A stretch of DNA of 64,000 nucleotides, taken from contig NC_040019.1 in assembly GCF_000972845.2 (NCBI RefSeq), positions 13,389,586 to 13,453,585 on the forward strand. Direction: 5' to 3'. A model generated the notes under the pieces. The model did not search any database. It worked only from the letters and a program-made list of their open reading frames with translations, and had not been told where the DNA came from. Both the position numbers and the translations under genes were made by a program. Positions 1 through 11,869 of this stretch are shown piece after piece; position 1 is the first letter of the stretch; every line of letters starts with the position of its first letter. Source of the DNA: Larimichthys crocea. Its lineage: Eukaryota > Chordata > Actinopteri > Sciaenidae.

Positions 1-3
1 GAA

Positions 4-48
<45 letters not shown>

Positions 49-179
49 AAAGAAAAAGAGGAAGAGGAAGAAGAAAAGGAGGAAGAAGAAGAAGAAGAAG
101 AAGAAGAAGAAGAAGAAGAAGAAGAAGAAGAAGAAGAAGAGGTTTACAGGGCCAGGGCGTGGAGCGGGTGTCGTGTCGC

Positions 180-312
180 ATCTAACAGACTTGAGCTACA
201 GCAGTAACCGCAGCTACCAGACTGAGCTAACAGCAGCTAACAGACTGAGCTAACAAACTGAGCTAACAGCAGCTAACAGACTGAGCTAACAGACTGAGCT
301 AACAGCAGCTAA
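180..312. repeat. GCTAACAGACTGA / GCTAACAGCA minisatellite
   Basis: Short imperfect tandem units built on GAGCTAACAGACT and CAGCTAACA. The same words recur in longer arrays at 3590-4205, 25290-25380, 59460-60240 and 60320-60485. Confidence 0.8.
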
Positions 313-374
313 CATGGACTCTGTTAAATGACAGAACTCTGAATTTCTTGTGTTGTTTGTTAAATGTTTTCTTG

Positions 375-830
375 AATGTTTAGTTGATCTTTAGTTGAGC
401 GGTTTGTGAGCGTTGTTGAGGTTAGTGAGCGTTAGTTTGAGCCTAGTTGAGCGTAGTTGAGCGTTTTGTTGAGCGTAGTTGAGCGTTAGTTGCGCGTTAG
501 TTGAGCGTTTTGTTGATCGTTAGTGAGCGTTAGTTGAGCGTTAGTTGAGCCCTTCGTTAGCGTTTGTTGAGCTTAGTGGCGTTATTACGTTGAGCGTTTG
601 TTGAGCCTTAGTTGAGCGTTTGTTGGCGTTAGTTGAGCGTTCGTGGAGCGTTTGTGAGCGTTCGTTGAGCGTTTGTTTGAGGCTTAGTGAGCGTTAGTTG
701 AGGTTAGTTGAGCGTTTGTTGAGCGTTCGTTGGAGCGTTAGTTTGAGCGTTATTTGAGCCTTAGTTGAGCGTTTGTTGATCGTGTGAGCGTAGTTGAGCG
801 CTAGTTGAGCGTTTGTGGCGCGTTTGCTTG
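375..830. repeat. GTTGAGCGTTT minisatellite, copy 1
   Basis: About 11-bp units (GAGCGTTAGTT / GAGCGTTTGTT) with many one-base indels. The corresponding array in the second duplicated unit is at about 4265-4545. Confidence 0.85.
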
Positions 831-1845
831 CAGCTGCAATGGCTGGAACATGTGTCTACTCACATGTATTGTTATGTCAGGTCCTGTAGTGCACACACTA
901 ACCCTGATGCCCGATTGTTTTGTTATGCCACGTCCACAATGTGGATTCATGGTCATTCATCATTAGAAAAACACACACACACACACACACACACTGCTCA
1001 CACCTCTCCCCTCCCTCTCGTGCCGTGGATCCCTGACACCCATTCATCCCAGGCGGCCGTGACAGTGACGGAGGGTCTGCCCGCCCACTGGCACTCTCCC
1101 AGCCGGAGACTCTCCGGCCTCAGCAGCGGACTGACCAGCTGGAGCAAAATGTCAAGTGGTGAGGAGACTGCTGCCATTAATAACCCCGTTCACATGAATC
1201 ACTTCGGCGTGGGGGCTGCTGCACGGGGGGGGGTGGTGCCCAGTCATGGGACCGCCTGATCTTTCATCAAGTGTGCGGGGCTGATGGGTACTGGTAATTG
1301 AATCTGTTGTGCGGGGGCGGGGGGGGGGGGCCACCTGCGACCCATCTGTGGCTCCAGGGTGACCCCCGGGGCGCCAACATTGTTCACTCATCCAATCAGA
1401 GAGCGCCTGCTCATTGACGGGGTCCAAACTCATGAGGCACGACAGGCCGGAAGACGCTCTTTTATTGTTTTTAATGTTGTGATCTTCAAAACAAAACAAG
1501 GTTTTTAAAAATGCCTGTTACACGACCTGTGATCAGTCTGTTTAGCTGCTGTTAGCTCATTGTTAGCCAGGCTGTTCAGAGTGTCAGTGTTTGTACCACT
1601 GGAGGTTTGGACCACCAGGAAGAAGAAGAAAAAGAAAAAGAGGAAGAGGAAGAAGAAAAGGAGGAAGAAGAAGAAGAAGAAGAAGAAGAAGAAGAAGAAG
1701 AAGAAGAAGAAGAGGTTTACAGGGCCAGGGCGTGGAGCGGGTGTCGTGCCAGAACCTGAGCTGGATCAGGAGTATCATGGATCACGTGAGCTGCTGAACT
1801 CAAACACTTCTATGTGTTGTTGATGTTTGAGGGGCCCAGAGAGTC

Positions 1846-1847
<2 letters not shown>

Positions 1848-1881
<34 letters not shown>

Positions 1882-2040
1882 ACGCACACACACACACACA
1901 CACACACAGACACACACACGCACACACGCACACACACACACACACACACGCACACGCGCACACACACGCACACACACACACACACACACACGCACACACA
2001 CACACACACACACAGACACACACACACACACACACACACA
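1848..2040. repeat. (CA)n microsatellite, about 190 bp
   Basis: Interrupted CA dinucleotide tract with CACG and CAGA variants. Frames through it read as Thr/His or Cys/Val repeats and are not genes. Confidence 0.95.
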
Positions 2041-2339
2041 GCTGGATGTTAATGCTGGCTAACAGGATTATCCTCAGAAAGGATTCTCTCTAAGCGTTTC
2101 CTCTTAATTAGATTTCTCGCTCTCGGGATGAATCGCCTTTTAGCAGCGAGAGCTGCCACTGAGGAGCTGTTAGCTGCTTATAACTGAATTAAATGCATAA
2201 TTAGTGATACAATTACATTAGCAGAGGCTCTTTTGTATTTGTGTGAGTGAAGGGGATGGAGAGAGGGTGGAGGAGGGTGGAGATATGTGATGTATGAAAG
2301 AGGAAGAACAGCTACATCCACAGGAAGTGACTCAGGTGA

Positions 2340-3560
2340 GAAGAACACACATGTTTAATATAATTATATAATATCATGTTAATATAATTATCTAATATAT
2401 AACATCTGTTTAATATAATTTTTTTTAATATATATATAATACATCATGTTTATATAATTATATCAATATATAACATCATGTTTAATATAATTAAACTTGA
2501 TCATGTTAATATAATTATTATACATTGTTTAATAAATTATATAATATATAACATCATGTTTAATATAATTATATATAACATCATTTTTAATAATTATATA
2601 TATATACATCATGTTAATCATAATTATATATAACTCATGTTTATTATAAATTATATCAACTCATGTTTAATATAATTATATAATAATAAATCATAGTTTA
2701 TATAATTATATATATAACATCATAGTTTAATATAATTATATATAACATTCATGTTTAATAGAACATATATAACCATCATGTTTAATATATTATATATAAC
2801 ATCGTGTTTAATATAATTATAGATAACATCATGTTTAATATAATTATATATAATTATATATTAACCATCATGTTTAATATAATAGATAACATCATGAAAA
2901 GCATATGTAATATACATCATGTATATAATTATAATCATTTACTAAAATGATGATTAACATCTGTTTAATAGAATTATATAAATATATAACATCATGTTTA
3001 TATTAATTTATAACATCGTGGTTTAATATAATTTATATAACATCATGTTAAATATAATATATAACATCTGTTTATAAAAAAGTAATTATATTAACATCAT
3101 GTTTAAGATTTACATTGTATAATATATAACTCAGTGTTGAATATAAATAATAACATCATGTTTAATATACATTATATAATATATAACCATCATGTTTAAT
3201 ATAATTAATATAACATATGTTTAATATAATTATATAATGATATAATCATGTTTATAAAATATATAACATCATGTTTAATATAATTACTAAATATATAACT
3301 CATGTTATAACTCATATTAAATATGATTAATAATATAACATCATGTTTATAAGATAATATCTAATATCTAAACATCATGTTTAAGATAATTTAATATATA
3401 CCATCATGTTTAAATAATTATATATAAATCATGTTGTTAATATCTTTAATATATAACCTTCAGTTAATATAATTATTAATAATCAGGTAATAATAATTTA
3501 CTAACATCATGTTCAATATAATTATATAACTATGTTAAGATTATATAACCACGATAATTA
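2340..3560. repeat. AT-rich minisatellite (ACATCATGTTTAATATAATT units)
   Basis: About 1.2 kb of noisy tandem units built on ATATAACATCATGTTTAATA. Unit length varies by one to several bases throughout. No coding potential is seen. Confidence 0.85.
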
Positions 3561-3589
3561 TCATCGGCGTTATTTATGAGTTAGCATTG

Positions 3590-4205
3590 TTAGCATCGCT
3601 TCAGAGCGAACATTAGCTACAGCGCTAACAGACTGAGCTAACAGTGCAAAACTATAAGACTGGTAAACCAGCACGCTAACAAAAGACTGAGCTAACAGAC
3701 GAGGCAGAACACTAGACCTACAGACCTGAAACTGCTACAGACTGACGCTAACAGCAGCTAACAGCACTAATCAGCTAACAAGTATAACAGCAGTACAGCA
3801 GGAACACAGTGAGATAAAAAGCAAAAGACTGAGCTGAACAGCTGAGCTAACACGACACTATCTAACAGCAAGCTAAACAGCAGCTAACAGCGGCTAAAGA
3901 GCTAACAGACGAGACTAACCAGACTGAGCTAAAACAAGCTAACAGAGCTAACAGCAGCTAACAGACTGAAGCTAACAGCCAGCTACAGACGAGCTAACAG
4001 ACTGAGCTAAACAACTAACGCTGAGCTAGGATCTAGCACAGAGCTAAACAGCCGAGTCTAAACAGACTGAGCTAACAGACTAGCTAACTCGACAAGCGAG
4101 CTAAGCAGTACGCTGACTAGCTAACAGCAGCTAACAGACTGAGCTAACAACTGAGCTAACAGCAGCTAACAGACTGAGCTAACAGACTGAGCAACAGCAG
4201 CTAAC
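3590..4205. repeat. GCTAAC minisatellite, noisy array
   Basis: Units of GCTAACAGACTGA and GCTAACAGCA with frequent small indels, ending in the ATGGACTCTGTTAAATGA boundary that also ends the array at 180-312. Confidence 0.8.
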
Positions 4206-4264
4206 ATGGACTCTGTTAAATGACCAGAACATCTGAATTTCTTTGTGTTGTTTGTTAAATGTTT

Positions 4265-4545
4265 TCTTGAATGTTAGTTGATCTGGAGCGTTTTAGCTTT
4301 TGATTAGCGTTTGCCTGTTGAGCGTATTGGCTTGTGAGCGTAGTTGAGGTTAGGCGCGTTAGTTGAGCGTTTTGATCGCTTAGTGAGCGTTAGTTGAGCG
4401 TTTGTTGAGCGTTAGTTGAGCGTTTGTTGAGCCTTAGTTGAGCGTTAGTTGAGCGTTTGTTGAGCCTTAGTTGAGCGTTAGTTGAGCGTTTGTTGAGCGT
4501 TAGTTGAGCGTTAGTTGAGCGTTAGTTGAGCGTTTGTTGAGCGTT
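4265..4545. repeat. GTTGAGCGTTT minisatellite, copy 2
   Basis: About 11-bp units, cleaner than copy 1 and shorter. It lies at the same relative place in the second duplicated unit. Confidence 0.85.
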
Positions 4546-5378
4546 GCAGCTGCATGGCTGGAACATGTTGTCTCTCACATGTATGTTGTATGTCAGGTCC
4601 TGTAGTGCACACATTAACCCCTGATGCTCCGATGTACTGCACGTCCACAATGTGGATTCATGGTCAATTCATCATTAGAACACACACACACACACACACA
4701 CACACTGCTCACACCTCTCCCCTCCATCCTCGCCGTGGATCCCTGAACCATTCATCACCAGGCGGCCGCTGACAGTGACGGATGGGTCGGCCCGCCACTG
4801 GCACTCTCCCAGCCGGAGACTCATACGGCCTCAGCAGCGGACTGACAGCTGGAGCAACATGTCAAGTGGTGGAGAGACTGCGGCCATTAATAACCTCCGT
4901 CACATGATCACCTCGGCGTGGGGGCCTGCTGCACGGGGGGGGGGGCACAGTCATGGACGCCTGATCTTTAATCAAGTGTGCGGGGCTGATGGGTAATGAA
5001 TATGTCTGTGCGGTGGGCGGGGCCACCTGATGACCCATCTGTGGCTCAGGGTGACCCCCGGGAGCGCAACATGTCACTCATCCAATCAGAGAGAGCCTGA
5101 TCATGTGACGGGGTCCACTCATGAGGCACGACAGGCCGGAAGACGCTTTTATTGTTTTTAATGTTGTGATGCTTCAAAACAAACAAGGTTTAAAAATGCC
5201 TGTTACACTGACCTGTGATCAGTCTGTTAGCTGCTGTTAGCTCAGTCTGTTAGCCAGGCTGTTCAGAGTGTCAGTGTTTGTACCACTGGAGGTTTGGACC
5301 ACCAGGAAGAAGAAGAAGAAGAAGAAGAAGAAGAAGAAGAAGAAGAAGAAGAGGAGGTAACCAGGCTCAGCAGCCTCT

Positions 5379-5600
5379 ATGGACATGATGGCAGAGGAGA
5401 AGAGAGTGAAGAGGACGCTGACGGAGGAAGCTAAGAAGAGAAAAGGAGAGAGTGGGCGAGCAAGAAGCCGCCGGACAAGAGTAAATGTGGGACTGACTTT
5501 TAGTGGTTGGTGAGAGCTTGGTGAAATAAAAGGCTGAAAGACAGACGCCGAGCTGGGCTGACTGCTGCTGGACTAGGCAGTGATATCAGCTGCTGCTGGG
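5379..5600 (+). pseudogene. Decayed basic/acidic protein fragment in a dispersed repeat, copy 1
   Basis: From the ATG at 5379, 44 codons read MDMMAEEKRVKRTLTEEAKK and on to RVNVGLTFSGW before a TGA at 5511. In the same frame beyond the stop the text still resembles protein (GEIKG, stop, KTDAELG, stop, LLLD, stop), as if CGA and similar codons had become TGA or TAG. The same fragment with the same stop occurs at 18008 and a shorter one at 29406. The shared stops show that the fragment was already dead when it spread. I suspect it is a piece of a transposon-associated protein common in fish genomes, but cannot name the family. Confidence 0.55.
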
Positions 5601-5699
5601 TCTGGTTCTGGTTCTGGGCTGACTGCTGCTGGACTAGGCAGTGATATTAGCTGCTGCTGGGGATCTGGCTGATGATTGGCTGTCAGCAAAGTTGTCGAC

Positions 5700-5770
5700 T
5701 CGCTAGTTTTTGATCAGAAGTAATGTAATCAGAACAAATACTCGAGTACAGCTGTGGGATTACTCTCATG
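5700..5770. repeat. Tail block of the dispersed repeat
   Basis: Contains AATGTAATCAGAACAAATAC followed by TCGAGTACAGCTG. The same block is found near 14958 and 18330, so it marks further copies of the family. Confidence 0.7.
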
Positions 5771-5789
5771 ACGGGACGTCCTCTCTTGT

Positions 5790-6870
5790 TTAATTGACTT
5801 TCACCTCTCCTTGTCCAGCGAGCCGAACACGTGAGTGCGTGCCGCTTGTTTCCGCCTTTAAGAGCCGAGATGATCCTTTAATCCAATTCTACACGGCAAT
5901 CAAAGATCCATGAATCAGGCCCATTATGAGCGGGCCTATGGCGGGGCCCGCCGTTCTGCATGTCATTATTACAAAGCTGCTTTTAATGAGATTCCACAAA
6001 GCTCCACATCAGGCCGGCCCATCATGCATCCTGACTAATTCACTTCAAAATAATTCATCGGCAGCCAGGCCAGTTTGTCCTCCGACAGCCACGCTTCACT
6101 TTCAACCTTCAGGCACGCACTGTAAAAAACTGAGAACAAATACTTTCAAAGTAAGAGCACTGTGGATTTCATGTTTTAAATCTTTGTAGATTTTAGGATG
6201 ACAAACTGACAAACTGTGACAGCAAACACTGTAACACTTTGACTGTCTTTAATATGAAACTTCATTCTGTATAAACCACCTGATCATATTTTTACAGTGC
6301 ATGTTTGCAGAGTCAGCCTAATAGAATCAGATAATGCACGGCTAATGCTAGCAGCGTTATGAATATGATATTAAATTATGACTTCATGCAGAGACGCTGC
6401 AGTTTGTCGTCCTCCACAGAAGAAGAAGCTCCATCAGTCAGACCTGACGGAGGAGCTCGGCACTGTCAGGACAGGAAACCATAAATTATAATTACATGAA
6501 GTTCTTTTGATGTTTTTGGTCATGAAAAGTGAATTAATTATTCATCATCATTAACATAATAAATCTTTCTAAACGATTTAAGAAACAATGATGTCACGGC
6601 GCCTCTGAGGCGTCGGCGGGGGACACGCCTCCGTGAAATGGACAGACAAAGTGTTACAAAGTGTGAGCGCGGTGTCGGTCGGAGATCACACCACCTGTCA
6701 GAGCTGTGTGGGCGGATGTGTGTTAACTAAAGCGCCGAGCGCCTTTAACTAAACGCTCCATCTGTTGAGCCGCCATTGTCTGCTCCGTCATGCAGCTGCA
6801 GCCTCTTTCAGCCGGCCTCCGCCTCCTCCTGCTGTTATTCAAATACTCTTACTAACCACTGATTTATTCA
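5790..6870. other. Non-repetitive intergenic DNA; possible conserved noncoding element at about 5860-6130
   Basis: No gene is seen. The part at 5860-6130 is complex, TAAT/ATTA-containing and free of the surrounding repeats, the texture expected of a developmental enhancer in the flank of nkx6.1. This is judged from sequence texture only. The rest is ordinary unique sequence. Confidence 0.3.
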
Positions 6871-7078
6871 TTGGCTTTAAACAGTCTCCACCCCCCTCAC
6901 ACACACAGACATAAACATCCAGCCCACCTCCACCTCCGACCTCTCCACCACCCCCTCCAGCCCTCCACTCAGCCTTTTACAGCTCGACACATCTCATCCT
7001 CCCCCTCAGACCTCCCAGCATCCAGCTGTCACCCCGACCTCCACCCGGCCGGCAACTCGGCAACAAGCACAGACCACG

Positions 7079-7345
7079 ACGACCGTCACAACGACCACGA
7101 CACAGAGACACGACGACCGTCACAACGACCACGACACAGAGACACGACGACCGTCACAACGACCACGACACAGAGACACGACGACCGTCACAACGACCAC
7201 GACACAGAGACAAGACGGTGGAGCTTCAGGTGCAGCTTCAGGCGGAGCTTCAGGTGCAGCTTCAGGTGCAGCTTCAGGTGCAGCTTCAGGCGGAGCTTCA
7301 GGTGGAGCTTCAGGTGCAGCTTCAGGTGCAGCTTCAGGCGCTGCC
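7079..7345. repeat. 34-bp unit minisatellite followed by a 12-bp unit minisatellite
   Basis: From about 7079 to 7212 four units beginning GACCGTCACAACGACCACGA repeat every 34 bp. They run directly into a 12-bp array (CTTCAGGTGCAG / CTTCAGGCGGAG, about 7218-7340). Open frames across this region come from the repeat periods. Confidence 0.9.
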
Positions 7346-7464
7346 AGCTTCATGTCCCATTGATCAGGTTCACCTCTTGATGAGCTCTTTACTGCTGAAG
7401 GACACAGACATGTCTTGACATGTCTTCCTGCTGCCTCGTCCTCTTTGTGGTTGATTTCATGCCG

Positions 7465-7550
7465 TGTGAGGTCTCAGTCTCAGTCTTCAGTCTCAGTCTT
7501 CAGTCTCAGTCTCAGTCTTCAGTCTCAGTCTTCAGTCTCAGTCTCTGCTT
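7465..7550. repeat. CAGTCTCAGTCTT short-period repeat
   Basis: Alternating CAGTCTCAGTCTT and CAGTCT units, giving Ser/Gln/Leu runs when translated. Confidence 0.85.
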
Positions 7551-7669
7551 CTGTTCCTCTCTCATTGTACACATATTTCCTCTGGAGGGAACAAGCTCTT
7601 TATGACAGATGCTAGAAGTGATGCGTTCATGTCATCGGCCGTGAAGCTGTCAGGCCGGGACAGAACCAA

Positions 7670-7762
7670 AGACAGACAGACAGACAGGCAGACAGACAGA
7701 GAGACAGACAGGCAGGCAGACAGACAGACAGACAGGCAGACAGACAGGCAGACAGACAGCAT
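7670..7762. repeat. (CAGA)n microsatellite
   Basis: Tetranucleotide CAGA/CAGG tract of about 90 bp. Confidence 0.95.
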
Positions 7763-7769
7763 GGTGGGA

Positions 7770-8335
7770 ATAACCCATCCATCAGAGGGGGCGGGGCGAG
7801 GGGTACACAGCCCACCCACAGTCTTTAGCTGGCCTTTAATGTCAGGCAGATTTTTGTTGTTATGCAGCCCCCTCACCTCCTCGCTTCCTCGCCTCCTCGC
7901 CTCCTCACCTCCTCACCTCCTCGCCCCCTCCACTTTTACAAGCCCCCCTGAAGGCGGCTAATAAAGGCCTGGTGCTGCTGTTTGACTGCACATGGCACTC
8001 TGTAATAAAGTGGGCCATTCATCCTCCGCTCCCTTTCACTGACTCAATGAAGGGGGTCCGCTGGGCGGATGGATGGGTGGATGGGGGTCCGATGGGTGGA
8101 TGGATGGGTGGGGGTCTCGGGTGCGCTGAGCCGGGCTCGTCCGGCTGCATTAGCTTGAATTGATGTGCTCTTTCCTGCAGCATCCTTTGTGGCGGCTGCA
8201 GTGATGCTGTGAGTGGCTGCTCGAGTGGACAGAACACTTCACACAAATCCAGATTATCTCCTGTGGTGAAGAGCCTGTGAAGATTCTTCAGTCAAAGCTC
8301 CTGATGAAACAAGATAAATATTATCCACATGATAA
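7770..8335. other. Intergenic sequence without a recognised gene
   Basis: Contains short CTCCTCACCT and GGATGGGTGGAT simple repeats (about 7868-7930 and 8065-8115) and otherwise ordinary unique sequence. Confidence 0.6.
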
Positions 8336-8339
8336 CAGA

Positions 8340-8515
8340 TCCAGTCCAGTCTAACAGTGAACACAGCGACAGAACCTCTGAACCGGCAGTGTCCAGTCTA
8401 ACAGTGAACACAGCAACAGAACCTCTGAACCGGCAGTGTCCAGTCTAACAGTGAACACAGCAACAGAACCTCTGAACCGGCAGTGTCCAGTCTAACAGTG
8501 AACACAGCAGTCGGG
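8340..8515. repeat. 47-bp minisatellite, locus 1 (about 3.7 units)
   Basis: Units contain AGTGAACACAGCGACAGAAC and CTCTGAACCGGCAGTGTCCA. The same 47-bp unit forms arrays at 18925-19370 and, in reverse orientation, at 57690-58600. Confidence 0.9.
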
Positions 8516-8599
8516 TTTGGATCCTGGCGTCCCGGGCTGAGTCAGTTCAGTTAGCTACACGGCTGACCGAGCTAACCACAGTTAGCTCTTCACTGCTGA

Positions 8600-8960
8600 T
8601 CAATGTTTACATCAAGTAATGGAAGCTAATATTAGCATTGAGCTAATGTTAGCATTGAGCTAATGTTAGCATTGAGCTAATATTAGCATTGAGCTAATAT
8701 TAGCATTGAGCTAATGTTAACATTGAGCTAATGTTAGCATTGAGCTAATATTAGCATTAGCTCCAAACCAGCTGGATCCTCAGTGTTAGCTTCATTAGCT
8801 TTATTAGCTTAGCTTTAGCTCTGCTGCTGATCAATGTTTCCGTCATAAAGTCTGTAAGTCACCTCGGTGCTGTCACGTTATTCCCTGCTGGTCTCAGAGA
8901 GGTCCAACCCGGTCCGGTCCGGCTGCTGAGCCCGGTTCTGTTAGCATGCTAACAGCAGAT
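8600..8960. repeat. GCTAATGTTAGCATTGA array plus conserved module, copy 1
   Basis: An array of TTGAGCTAATGTTAGCA (about 8630-8760) is followed by a complex module containing GTCTGTAAGTCACCTCGGTG, CCCTGCTGGTCTC and CGGCTGCTGAGCCCGGTTCT. The module recurs at 12195-12310, 15770-15900 (reversed), 19450-19520 (partial) and 56935-57050. Confidence 0.85.
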
Positions 8961-9267
8961 TTAGTTCGCCGCAGTTAATTAGCGGTTAGCTCCTTTAGCA
9001 TCTTTGTTGTGAATGTGACGGTTAATTGCTGCAGTGATTGGTTCATCACTGTCGTCATGGCGACTCTGTTCATCTCCTTCATTAGTCTGTTAATTCATTA
9101 GTAATATTTGTGTAATTAGTAACTATTAGCTAACAGAGAGGTGATCAAACGCAGATTAAAGCTCGTCAGCTGACTAACGAGTGTTTGATGTGCTGTGTAA
9201 CTAATGACACGCTGAGTGGCCCCATTAAACACACCGCAGCCCAACTGCATGCTGGGAGCTGTGAACA

Positions 9268-9268
9268 C

Positions 9269-9302
<34 letters not shown>
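9268..9302. repeat. (TG)n microsatellite
   Basis: About 35 bp of TG dinucleotide. Confidence 0.95.
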
Positions 9303-9303
<1 letters not shown>

Positions 9304-9689
9304 ACGCAGTCACAGTTAAACGTCTCCTCGTCTCCTTGTTTCCTCGTCTCCTTGTTTTCTTGTCCTCTTGTCTCCTTGTGTCTCCGCCTCCTCTGCTGTC
9401 GTCCAATCATCTTGTTCGGTGGGCGTGGTTAAAGTGAGCGTGAACTTTTCTTCCCGCCTAATTTTGTGGACGAAGACAATCAGACATCTGCTCGTCCCCA
9501 TCCTGACAGACTGATGCATTGTGGGAGAGCGAGCTGAGCGCTGAGGTCAGCAGAGAACGGTCACGACTTTATAACTCCGCCCCCCTCGCTGTCCCGCCCA
9601 CAGACCCCGACTGAGGACACAAAGACTGACCCACGACCACAAACGTCCTGCACCGAGTAAAGACAAGTCTTCACAATGAGAAAACAATT

Positions 9690-9805
9690 GTCCTCATCCT
9701 CGTCCCTGTCCCCGCTCTCTTCGTCCTCTTCGTCCTCTTCATCCTCTTCGTCCTCGTCCTCTTCGTCCTCTTCATCCTCTTCGTCCTCTTTGTCCTCGTC
9801 CTCAC
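9690..9805. repeat. TCCTCTTCGTCC simple repeat
   Basis: Trinucleotide-like TCC/TCT/TCG tract. It translates to Ser runs on one strand and Asp/Glu runs on the other. No gene is inferred. Confidence 0.9.
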
Positions 9806-9849
9806 GCTGCAGCGTGGTCTTCTGCCGTCCGTCCTCCAGGATCAATGCG

Positions 9850-10400
9850 ATGACTTTAATTGGCTAAGCGGCGGATGCAGAAGCTTTTAGCTCGACTGTA
9901 ACGAGACGAGAATACATTGAAGCGTTTTCCTGCCTCATTAGCATAAAGCGGGCCGAGCTCATTTACATTCGTTTTTAATCCTTTTAAAGGGGGCGGAGTC
10001 TATCCCACTAATCTGATCAGAGGCACCAATCAGGAGCTGATTTAGTCCAATCAGCCTAACGAGGAGGAGGAGAGCGTCCTCGGCTCGAATCATCGAGTTC
10101 AGAAGCTAAAATCTGTCACCACGACAACACGCTGACATCACTGACTGCATGGCATTGTGGGTAAACAGATGGACCCTGAAAAAAGGGTCGAGACATCAAA
10201 ATATTCCATAATTCATAAACTTTAAAATGTTAAAAGATTCTTAAACCAGCAAGCTAACGACAACAAAGAACAAAAAAACTAAATAATCAGGAAAATGTAA
10301 AATGTTCAGAAATATCTTCAAATATTATTTTGGTTTGTTTCAACCAAACAAAATCAGAAAGAGTTAAAACAGCAGCTGCAGTCATCACGGTGCTGATGTT
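9850..10400. other. Intergenic sequence, nothing recognised
   Basis: AT-rich unique sequence with no splice-linked coding frame and no repeat array that I can see. Confidence 0.5.
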
Positions 10401-10404
10401 CACC

Positions 10405-10700
10405 TGATGCTGAGGGTGGAGGTGTGGAGGAGAGGAGGAGGTGTGGAGGAGAGGAGGAGGTGTGGAGGAGGGGTGGAGGAGAGGTGGAGGTGTGGAGGAG
10501 GTGTGGAGGTGTGGAGGAGGGGTGGAGGTGTGGAGGAGAGGTGGAGGTGTGGAGGAGGGGTGGAGGAGGGGTGGAGGTGTGGAGGAGAGGTGGAGGTGTG
10601 GAGGAGAGGTGGAGGAGAGGTGGAGGTGTGGAGGAGAGGTGGAGGAGTGGAGGAGTGGAGGAGAGGTGGAGGTGTGGAGGAGGTGTGGAGGGGCAGCAGG
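10405..10700. repeat. GGTGTGGAGGAGA minisatellite
   Basis: About 300 bp of GGAGGTGTGGAGGAGAGGTG-type units, a purine-rich strand. All long frames through it are by-products of the repeat. Confidence 0.95.
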
Positions 10701-11215
10701 AAGCAGGTCATGGCAGAGTGGAGGCCGGCTGGTCCATAATTAATCAGCTTCCACTGTAATTAAGGTGTCCATCAAAGATGGAGGCAGCAGCCAGAATAAT
10801 GAGTTCACCTTTAACGAGGTAAACAACACGCCGCCAGCTGAATGCACAATCCGACCAATCAGGATCATCCGCTCACGTCTCACCTTCAGCTCAGGTGAGA
10901 CGCTCCTCATCCGTTAGCTCCAAGCTAACAGCTGTCAGCTGCTTCTTCATGTGGAGACGTGTTTACATCACGCGTCACGTGACTTCAACATATCATCAGG
11001 TAACTCACCTGAGCCCAACCCTGAGGTCAAAGGTCAAACTGCGACGCTAACACGACAGCTAACGCTAACTGCTAAAGAGCTAAAGCTAACATATAGCATA
11101 TAACCGTGACCTTTGACCTCTGACCTGTCGCCACATTTCATGTTGAAGCCCCGCCTCTCTCTGTGACCTTCAGCGACCTCCTCGCAGCTAAAAGCTCAGT
11201 GTCAAGCTGAGAGCC
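10700..11215. other. Intergenic sequence, nothing recognised
   Basis: Unique sequence with a short run of GCTAA words near 11050-11100. Confidence 0.5.
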
Positions 11216-11224
11216 TCGTTGGAC

Positions 11225-11440
11225 CCCCTGGTCCTCCTCACCTCCTTGTCTCCTCCCCCGGCCTCCTCACCTCCTTGTCTCCTCCTCCAGCCTCCTCCTC
11301 ACCTCCTCGTCTCCTCCTCCAGCCTCCTCCTCACCTCCTCGTCTCCTCCTCCAGCCTCCTCACCTCCTCGTCTCCTCCCCCGGCCTCCTCCACAGCTCCT
11401 CGACCCCTCCCCCCCGGCCTCCTCGCCTCCCCCCAGCCGT
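11225..11440. repeat. CTCCTCACCTCCTCGT pyrimidine-rich repeat
   Basis: Imperfect units of CTCCTCCAGCCTCCTCACCT over about 215 bp. Confidence 0.9.
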
Positions 11441-11627
11441 GGGTCGATGGTAAAAAGTGGAATTAGTCATTGTAAATCATGCAGCGTGGTCGAACAGAGC
11501 GCGTGCAGAAATCATTAAACAATCATGTATTCTCATTGATTTCTTCTAAATACCTGAGCGGAGAGCAGATTACAGCCGATCATGCAGATGAAGCAGCTGA
11601 AGGATGGAGGGGGAAGTCCTGGGGGAA

Positions 11628-11668
11628 CGCTCGGGGAACGCTCGGGGAACGCTCAGGGAACGCTCGTC
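11628..11668. repeat. GGGGAACGCTC short array
   Basis: Four copies of an 11-bp unit, GGGAACGCTCG. Confidence 0.85.
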
Positions 11669-11869
11669 CTCATCAGAAGGAAACAATACTGCTGCAATTA
11701 GCAGCCTGAGCGGGTCAATTAAAGCTCGTCCACCTGACAGGCTGAACATTGAAACACCTGTGCAGTAAACAGCTGATCCACAGTGCTAGCACGGTGCTAA
11801 CAATCCAAACAGGGACCGCTGTTAACTGCTACAAGCTAACCACAGTTAGCGCTTCATTACTATGTTTCC

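Larger units (their letters stand above)
1..5305. repeat. Tandem duplication of a complex repeat unit (unit A 1-1616, unit B 1617-5305)
   Basis: Both units start with a GAA/GAG tract followed by the same GTTTACAGGGCCAGGGCG boundary (near 140 and 1714). They share GCTAAC arrays, a GTTGAGCG array, a roughly 500-bp complex block (about 830-1500 and 4545-5200) and the closing segment with GTTTGTACCACTGGAGG (near 1589 and 5275). Unit B is longer because it also carries a CA microsatellite (about 1848-2040) and an AT-rich minisatellite (about 2340-3560). The copies differ mostly by single-base indels. No gene is recognised in either unit. Confidence 0.85.

Noticed and set aside
9561..9845. Asp/Glu-rich frame on the minus strand
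   Set aside because: Product of the TCCTCTTCG simple repeat. Nothing domain-like on either side.
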